Assembly (NCBI GenBank): GCA_023435325.1
Contig: JAEYRT010000303.1
Location: forward strand, 1-10,917
Source: Pseudomonadota bacterium
GTDB lineage: Bacteria; Pseudomonadota; Gammaproteobacteria; Burkholderiales; Burkholderiaceae_C
Length of the DNA: 10,917 nt
Direction of reading: 5' to 3'
Shown here: positions 6,892 to 10,917 of the stretch, piece after piece
Layout: every line of letters begins with the position of its first letter
Position numbering within the stretch: position 1 is the stretch's first letter
Notes under the pieces: generated by a model
What the model saw: the letters and a program-made list of their open reading frames with translations, nothing else
Told to the model about the DNA's origin: nothing
The model's database searches: none
Program-made: the position numbers and the translations under genes

Positions 6892-6930
6892 GCTGTGTGG
6901 GGCATCTGGTGCTTCATGTTGTTACATCGA

Positions 6931-6958
6931 AAAGCAAAAGGGACCCGCAGGTCCCTTT
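6931..6958 (-). terminator. Rho-independent terminator of lysS
   Basis: AAAGGGACC (6937-6945) pairs with GGTCCCTTT (6950-6958) around CGCA, a nine-pair stem. Read on the minus strand, the stem ends in TTTT, then GC and TTTT. It lies 22 bases beyond the lysS stop codon and separates lysS from the MscS-like gene downstream. Confidence 0.85.
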
Positions 6959-6979
6959 GGTGTGCAGCGTTGGCAGTCA

Positions 6980-8527
6980 TTACCCCTGCTCACGGCGCAA
7001 GGCCGGGAACAAGATGACGTCGCGGATGCTGGCGCTGTCGGTCAACAGCATCAGCAGGCGGTCGATACCGATACCGCAGCCGCCGGTGGGAGGCATGCCG
7101 TATTCCAGTGCGCGCACGAAATCGTGGTCGAAGTACATGGCTTCATCGTCGCCACCGTCCTTGGCTTCGACCTGGGCGTTGAAACGGGCAGCCTGGTCTT
7201 CGGCGTCGTTCAGCTCCGAGAAGCCATTGCCGAATTCGCGGCCGGTGATGTACAGCTCGAAACGCTCGGTCACTTCAGGGCGCTCGTCGTTGGCGCGTGC
7301 CAGCGGCGAGATTTCGGTGGGGTGCTCCATGATGAACGTGGGGTTCCACAGCTTCTCTTCCACCACTTCCTCAAAGTACAGCACTTGCAGGCTGGCCAGC
7401 GAACGTGTGGACAGCTTGTCCTTTTCCTCGTTCATGCCCAGCTTCTTGAGGGCGTTGATCAGCCAGTCGCGGTTGGCCACGTTGTCACCGGCTTCGGTGT
7501 ACTTGACGATGGCTTCAGGAATGGTCAGGCGCTCGAAGGGCTTGGTCAGGTCCACAGGCTTGCCGCCATAGGTGCACTCCAGCGTGCCCACAGCCTTCAT
7601 GGCGGCGTCGCGGATCAGCTGCTCGGTGTAGTCCATCAGGTCCTGGTAGTTCCAGTAGGCCGCGTAGAACTCCATCATGGTGAACTCGGGGTTGTGGCGT
7701 ACCGAGATACCTTCGTTGCGGAAGTTGCGGTTGATTTCGAACACGCGCTCGAAGCCGCCCACGATCAGGCGCTTCAGATGCAGCTCGGGCGCAATGCGCA
7801 GGTACATTTCCTGGTCCAGCGCATTGTGGTGGGTGACGAAAGGCTTGGCGTTGGCGCCGCCAGGAATGGGGTGCAGCATGGGCGTTTCCACTTCCAGGAA
7901 GCCGTGCTCGACCATGAAGTCGCGGATGCCAGCCACGGCCTTGGAACGGGCCACGAAGCGCTTGCGGGCGTCCTCGTTCATCATCAGGTCCACATAACGC
8001 TGGCGCACCTTTTGCTCAGGGTCGGCCATGCCGTGGAACTTGTCGGGCATGGGGCGCAGGCTCTTGGTGAGCAGACGGATCTTGCTGGCCTTGATCGACA
8101 GCTCGCCGGTCTTGGTCTTCATCAGCGTGCCTTCGACGGCGATGATGTCGCCCAGGTCCCACTTCTTGAAGTCGGCGTAAACCTCTTCGCCCACGGCGTC
8201 GCGCGTCACATAGGCCTGGATGCGGCCGGTGGCATCTTGCACCGTGGCAAAGCTGGCCTTGCCCATGACGCGCTTGAGCATCATGCGGCCGCCCACGGAC
8301 ACCGTGGCACCTTCGGCTTCCAGTGCTTCGGCGTCCTTTTCGCCATGAGCCTCGATCAACGGTTGGGCGCGGTCAGCGGGCTTGAAGTCGTTGGGGAATG
8401 CAACGCCGCCGTTGGCCTTGGCAGATTCGCGCAAGGCTTTCAGTTTTTCGCGGCGCTCAGCGATGAGTTTGTTTTCGTCTTGAGGGGCAGCTTGCTCAGC
8501 TGCAGGAATATTTTGTGGTTCAGACAT
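6980..8527 (-). CDS. lysS: Lysine--tRNA ligase, class II
   Basis: Cytoplasmic lysyl-tRNA synthetase of 515 residues, charging tRNA-Lys with lysine at the cost of ATP. The N-terminal 75 residues include a Lys/Glu-rich helix. An OB-fold anticodon-binding domain follows, with VGGRMMLKRVMGKASFATVQ as its typical first strands. The class II catalytic domain has motif 1 around residue 212 (GFLEVETPMLHPIPGGANAK), motif 2 from about 257 (FEINRNFRNEGISVRHNPEF, with the ATP-binding FRNE), and motif 3 near 472-493 (GMPPTGGCGIGIDRLLMLL). All catalytic signatures are intact and the length is normal for the bacterial enzyme. The start ATG at 8527 gives MSEPQN, a common betaproteobacterial beginning. No strong Shine-Dalgarno sequence was seen before it. 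The gene has its own terminator. No T-box or other lysine-responsive leader was recognised. Confidence 0.97.
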   Translation of the reverse strand: MSEPQNIPAAEQAAPQDENKLIAERREKLKALRESAKANGGVAFPNDFKPADRAQPLIEAHGEKDAEALEAEGATVSVGGRMMLKRVMGKASFATVQDATGRIQAYVTRDAVGEEVYADFKKWDLGDIIAVEGTLMKTKTGELSIKASKIRLLTKSLRPMPDKFHGMADPEQKVRQRYVDLMMNEDARKRFVARSKAVAGIRDFMVEHGFLEVETPMLHPIPGGANAKPFVTHHNALDQEMYLRIAPELHLKRLIVGGFERVFEINRNFRNEGISVRHNPEFTMMEFYAAYWNYQDLMDYTEQLIRDAAMKAVGTLECTYGGKPVDLTKPFERLTIPEAIVKYTEAGDNVANRDWLINALKKLGMNEEKDKLSTRSLASLQVLYFEEVVEEKLWNPTFIMEHPTEISPLARANDERPEVTERFELYITGREFGNGFSELNDAEDQAARFNAQVEAKDGGDDEAMYFDHDFVRALEYGMPPTGGCGIGIDRLLMLLTDSASIRDVILFPALRREQG

Positions 8528-8663
8528 GGGTGAGCGCAGCGCTAGGGCTGGTAAGACAAGCCAAAACCGGAGATTTTAGTTTTTTTGAACATGTTGAGCA
8601 TGAAGTCAAGCCAAACCCAGGAGGAAGTCGGCAAAAGTCAAAGACAAAACAGCAGAGTTGTAT

Positions 8664-8690
8664 AAAAAATGAGCTGCAAGCGCTTGTATT
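8664..8690 (-). repeat. Dispersed intergenic repeat, copy 3 (reverse orientation)
   Basis: Read on the minus strand this is AAGCGCTTGCAGCTCA followed by TTTTTTATA. It has the same AGCGYTWGYWGCT core and AT-run as copies 1 and 2. CAAGCGCTTG (8677-8686) is a perfect 10-base palindrome. It lies in the gap upstream of lysS. Confidence 0.45.
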
Positions 8691-8697
8691 TCAATGA

Positions 8698-8755
8698 TTT
8701 CAGATGAGAAACTATCTGAAAACCTTATCCATCAAGTGCTGGATGCTTCGGTTTT
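8698..8755. repeat. Two overlapping inverted repeats after the LON-domain gene
   Basis: TTTCAGAT (8698-8705) pairs perfectly with ATCTGAAA (8714-8721) around eight bases. Overlapping it, AAAACC (8719-8724) pairs with GGTTTT (8750-8755), with an inner stem ATCCA (8727-8731)/TGGAT (8740-8744). The two share bases 8719-8721, so they compete only at the edge. Both lie just past the stop of the minus-strand LON-domain gene and could end its transcript, although a clear T-run is missing. The rest of the gap to lysS (8528-8660) shows no gene I can support. Confidence 0.45.
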
Positions 8756-8761
8756 TCTGCT

Positions 8762-9382
8762 TCAGGACAGGATGCCCGCATCCACCAGGGCATCCGTGAC
8801 CAGTTCCAGACGCAGCAAAGGGCTGTTCAGCTCCAGCAGCTGCAGCTGGTGCTGCAAGCTCATGGGCAGCAGCTCGCACCAGCGGTTGGCCACCCAGCCG
8901 CAGTCGGCAAACTCCCTGTCAGCGATCGCTTCCATGCTGCGCCGTGGCTGCTTGTGCAGCACATGGCGCAAGGCCTTGGCAACGTGGCTCAGGTCCGGAG
9001 GAATGGCGCAAGCAGTGTCTGCAGGCATCAGCTCTACGTCGGCCAACCACAGGTTGCTTTCGATCCTGTGCGTCGCCATCACCTGAAAGCGCTCATGCCC
9101 CGTGCATTCGATCAGCTCCAGGCCGGTGCTCAAAGGCGTCACGCGGTCAATGAAGGCAATGGTGCCTGCCGGGTGAAAAACCACCTCGTCTGCTGCATCG
9201 CTGGCCACTTCCTTTCCACTGAGCAAGGTGACGACACCGAACGGTGCTCCGTGCTCACGGCAGCTGTGCACCATGCTGCGATAACGTGGCTCGAAGATCC
9301 GCAGCGGCAGATAGCCTTGAGGAAAAAGCACGGCATGCAGCGGAAAAATTGGCAAAGAAGACAGTCTGTGCGGTGTGTTCAT
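8762..9382 (-). CDS. LON peptidase substrate-binding domain-containing protein
   Basis: A 206-residue cytoplasmic protein made of one LON N-terminal (substrate-binding) domain. The start is diagnostic: LPIFPLHAVLFPQG (10-23) followed by LPLRIFEPRY (25-34), the first beta strands and conserved 'R-I-F-E-x-R-Y' of the family. FGVVTL, the IDRVTPLSTG segment and ERFQV fit later strands. The C-terminal third is helical. There is no AAA+ ATPase and no Ser-Lys protease domain, so it is not Lon protease itself. Stand-alone proteins of this type are widespread and of unknown function, perhaps binding unfolded or damaged proteins. The ATG at 9382 was chosen because the domain starts at once. In-frame ATGs at 9424 and 9433 would add 14 or 17 residues without family resemblance. 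It is divergent from the YggT-family gene, with about 120 bases between the starts. Confidence 0.88.
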   Translation of the reverse strand: MNTPHRLSSLPIFPLHAVLFPQGYLPLRIFEPRYRSMVHSCREHGAPFGVVTLLSGKEVASDAADEVVFHPAGTIAFIDRVTPLSTGLELIECTGHERFQVMATHRIESNLWLADVELMPADTACAIPPDLSHVAKALRHVLHKQPRRSMEAIADREFADCGWVANRWCELLPMSLQHQLQLLELNSPLLRLELVTDALVDAGILS

Positions 9383-9506
9383 GTGTGCAGCGATTCGTCC
9401 GCTGGCTATGATGGCTGGCTGCATGTGGTGCAAGCGTAGGCTGATACCGCGCCAGCCTGCATGCGGGGTGTTTTTAACGGCGTAGTGCTCAACCTTATCG
9501 AACTAC

Positions 9507-10076
9507 ATGATTGTTCAAATTCTTCAATTCTTGCTGGAAGTGGCCAGCGGCCTGATCGCTGGCGCCTGCCTGCTGCGCATGTACATGCAGGCACAGCGCA
9601 TCCCCTTCAACAATCCCGTGGGCAAGCTGGTGTTTGCGCTGTCTGACTGGATCGTCATGCCGCTGCGCAAAGTCATTCCCAATCGCAGCAAGTACGATCT
9701 CTCCAGCCTGGCGGCGGCATTGCTGGTGATGGTGGTGCAGTATGTGCTGCTGTGGCTGCTGATGGGTGCCAGCGGCAACCCCGCCATGGTGCTGGTGCTG
9801 GCCCTGTTTGGCCTGCTGCGCATGGTGCTCACTGGCCTGATCGGCATCTTGATCGTCTATGCCATCTTGTCGTGGGTGCAGCCTCACTCGCCGATTGCTG
9901 GCATCCTGTACCGCCTGAGCGAACCCGTGCTGCGCCCCTTGCGCAAAGTCATTCCCCTCGTGGGCGGCGTGGATCTGTCTGCGTTGGTGGCAATCATCGG
10001 TTTGCAGGTGCTGCTGATGATTCTGGCGAATCTGCAGTTCAGCCTCCTGGGCGGCATGGCGCGGATGATGCTCTGA
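9507..10076 (+). CDS. YggT family integral membrane protein with two tandem YGGT repeats
   Basis: A 189-residue inner-membrane protein with about four hydrophobic segments (about 2-25, 68-90, 92-125 and 152-187). It consists of two copies of the YGGT unit. MPLRKVIPN (51-59) and RPLRKVIPL (143-151) stand exactly 92 residues apart and are each followed by a 'DLS-LAA/ALVA' helix start. At the DNA level TGCGCAAAGTCATTCCC is identical at 9664-9680 and 9940-9956. The family's biochemical role is not established. In other bacteria members have been tied to osmotic stress tolerance, cell division or photosynthetic complex assembly. The ATG at 9507 has no clear Shine-Dalgarno sequence, but MIVQILQFLLEVA is the usual beginning. 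The gene is divergent from the LON-domain gene and converges on accD with a shared terminator. Confidence 0.92.
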   Translation: MIVQILQFLLEVASGLIAGACLLRMYMQAQRIPFNNPVGKLVFALSDWIVMPLRKVIPNRSKYDLSSLAAALLVMVVQYVLLWLLMGASGNPAMVLVLALFGLLRMVLTGLIGILIVYAILSWVQPHSPIAGILYRLSEPVLRPLRKVIPLVGGVDLSALVAIIGLQVLLMILANLQFSLLGGMARMML

Positions 10077-10116
10077 CCGCCTGCATAGCGCCGGTGCGTG
10101 CTGTCACCGTGTCATG

Positions 10117-10146
10117 AAAAAAGCCACCGCATGCGGTGGCTTTTTT
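10117..10146. terminator. Bidirectional terminator between the YggT-family gene and accD
   Basis: GCCACCGCA and TGCGGTGGC (10123-10140) form a perfect 18-base palindrome, giving a seven-pair stem with a CATG loop. Six A lie on the left and six T on the right. It lies 40 bases after the YggT-family stop and 15 bases after the accD stop, so it suits both converging genes. Confidence 0.93.
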
Positions 10147-10161
10147 GTGTGCAGTGCAGCT

Positions 10162-10917
10162 TCAGTCCTGCACCACGGCATCTGCAGGCAGGCGCTGCAG
10201 CATGGCCAGGGTGGAAGCCACGGTATCGCGCAGTTCGCGGCGATCCACGATCATGTCCACCGCGCCTTTTTCCTTGAGGAACTCCGAGCGCTGGAAGCCT
10301 TCGGGCAGCTTGACGCGCACGGTGGTTTCAATCACGCGAGGGCCGGCAAAGCCGATCAGCGCCTTGGGCTCGGCCATCACGATGTCGCCCACGAAGGCAA
10401 AGCCTGCAGACACGCCACCCATGGTGGGGTCGGTCAGCACGGAGATATAGGGCAGGCCCTTCTTGGCCAGACGGGTCAGGGCTGCGTTGGTCTTGGCCAT
10501 TTGCATCAGCGACAACAGGCCTTCCTGCATGCGCGCACCGCCGGTGGCGGTAAAGCACAGGAAGGGCACTTTTTGCTCGATGGCCGTTTCCACGCCGCGC
10601 ACAAAGCGCTCACCGACCACGGAACCCATGGAGCCGCCCATGAAATCAAATTCAAAACAGGCTGCCACCAGCTCGATGCCCTTGACAGTGCCGCCCATGA
10701 CCACCAGCGCATCGGTTTCGCCGGTGTTTTCCAAGGCTTCCTTCAGGCGCTGAGGGTATTTGCGGCTGTCCTGGAACTTCAATGGGTCGACCGGAATGAC
10801 TTCCTGGGCAATTTCGTAGCGGCCTTCGCCATCCAGGAAATGGTTCAGGCGGGCTCGCGCACCAATGCGGTGGTGGTGGCTGCAGGTGGGGCAAACGTTC
10901 TGGTTGCTTTCCAGATC
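10162..10917 (-). CDS. accD: Acetyl-CoA carboxylase carboxyltransferase subunit beta, N-terminus missing at the window edge
   Basis: Beta subunit of the carboxyltransferase that, with AccA, moves the carboxyl group from biotin-BCCP to acetyl-CoA and makes malonyl-CoA for fatty-acid synthesis. The 251 residues present start inside the N-terminal zinc ribbon: CPTCSHHHRIG holds the second Cys pair, and the first pair lies beyond the right edge. The carboxyltransferase (crotonase-like) core is complete. It has FMGGSMGSVVGERF, the oxyanion-hole stretches ATGGARMQEG and TMGGVSAGFAFVGD, and PKALIGFAGPRVIETT. The C-terminus LPADAVVQD is short and normal. About 35-40 residues are missing compared with usual lengths near 290-300. 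The gene ends at the bidirectional terminator. The order I remember from other betaproteobacteria (trpA-accD-folC) is therefore not kept on the downstream side, where folC is absent. Confidence 0.96.
   Translation of the reverse strand, partial: DLESNQNVCPTCSHHHRIGARARLNHFLDGEGRYEIAQEVIPVDPLKFQDSRKYPQRLKEALENTGETDALVVMGGTVKGIELVAACFEFDFMGGSMGSVVGERFVRGVETAIEQKVPFLCFTATGGARMQEGLLSLMQMAKTNAALTRLAKKGLPYISVLTDPTMGGVSAGFAFVGDIVMAEPKALIGFAGPRVIETTVRVKLPEGFQRSEFLKEKGAVDMIVDRRELRDTVASTLAMLQRLPADAVVQD

Noticed and set aside
6698..8533. A 611-codon open frame on the plus strand opposite lysS
   Set aside because: The opposite strand encodes lysyl-tRNA synthetase with all class II motifs. The plus-strand product has no recognisable family, is His/Val/Gly-rich like a typical antisense shadow, and also runs across the lysS terminator.
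8515..8697. Small 60-codon gene in the gap upstream of lysS
   Set aside because: It overlaps the lysS start, contains the dispersed repeat, and has a basic low-complexity product without a ribosome site.
1..10917. CRISPR array, insertion sequence, phage or defence module, tRNA or rRNA
   Set aside because: No regularly spaced repeats, transposase, integrase or terminal inverted repeats, or cloverleaf/rRNA signature was seen. The gene content is chromosomal housekeeping plus chemotaxis.

Overview
The window looks like the core chromosome of a betaproteobacterium of the family Comamonadaceae, probably a Comamonas-like organism. This is inferred from the GC-rich coding sequence, the protein flavour (Comamonas-type methyl-accepting chemotaxis proteins, betaproteobacterial LysS, AccD and YggT) and an AT-rich intergenic motif (AGCGCTTGCAGCT-like) that I associate with this family. 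I ran no database search.

Layout, left to right. (1) Bases 1-242 hold the 3' end of a phosphofructokinase gene. (2) An AT-rich gap of about 360 bases follows, with short repeats and a plausible sigma70 promoter. (3) A chemotaxis block comes next: a 589-residue transmembrane receptor ending in a CheR/CheB-tethering pentapeptide (+), a small unrecognised gene (+), and a second receptor (-) that lacks the pentapeptide. The two receptor genes are in opposite orientation and share a nearly identical signalling-tip segment. (4) purT (+) is divergent from the second receptor and ends in a bidirectional terminator shared with a convergent MscS-like channel gene (-). (5) lysS (-), with its own terminator, lies upstream of the channel gene. 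Further upstream is a LON-substrate-binding-domain protein (-), separated from lysS by 234 bases rich in inverted repeats. (6) A YggT-family membrane protein gene (+) is divergent from the LON-domain gene. It converges on accD (-, cut by the right edge), again with a shared bidirectional terminator.

Most genes are single transcription units bounded by their own terminators and unrelated in function: central metabolism, purine synthesis, translation, fatty-acid synthesis and osmotic protection. The only functional cluster is the receptor pair. Both receptors would signal to CheA/CheW from the inner membrane, and only the first carries its own CheR/CheB docking tail.

I see no CRISPR array, insertion sequence, tRNA or rRNA, phage gene or defence island, and no clear undescribed multi-gene system. 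The observations most worth a second look are the in-frame inverted homology between the two receptor genes, the small gene that looks like a PD-(D/E)XK fold with lost catalytic residues, and the dispersed repeat found three times between genes.
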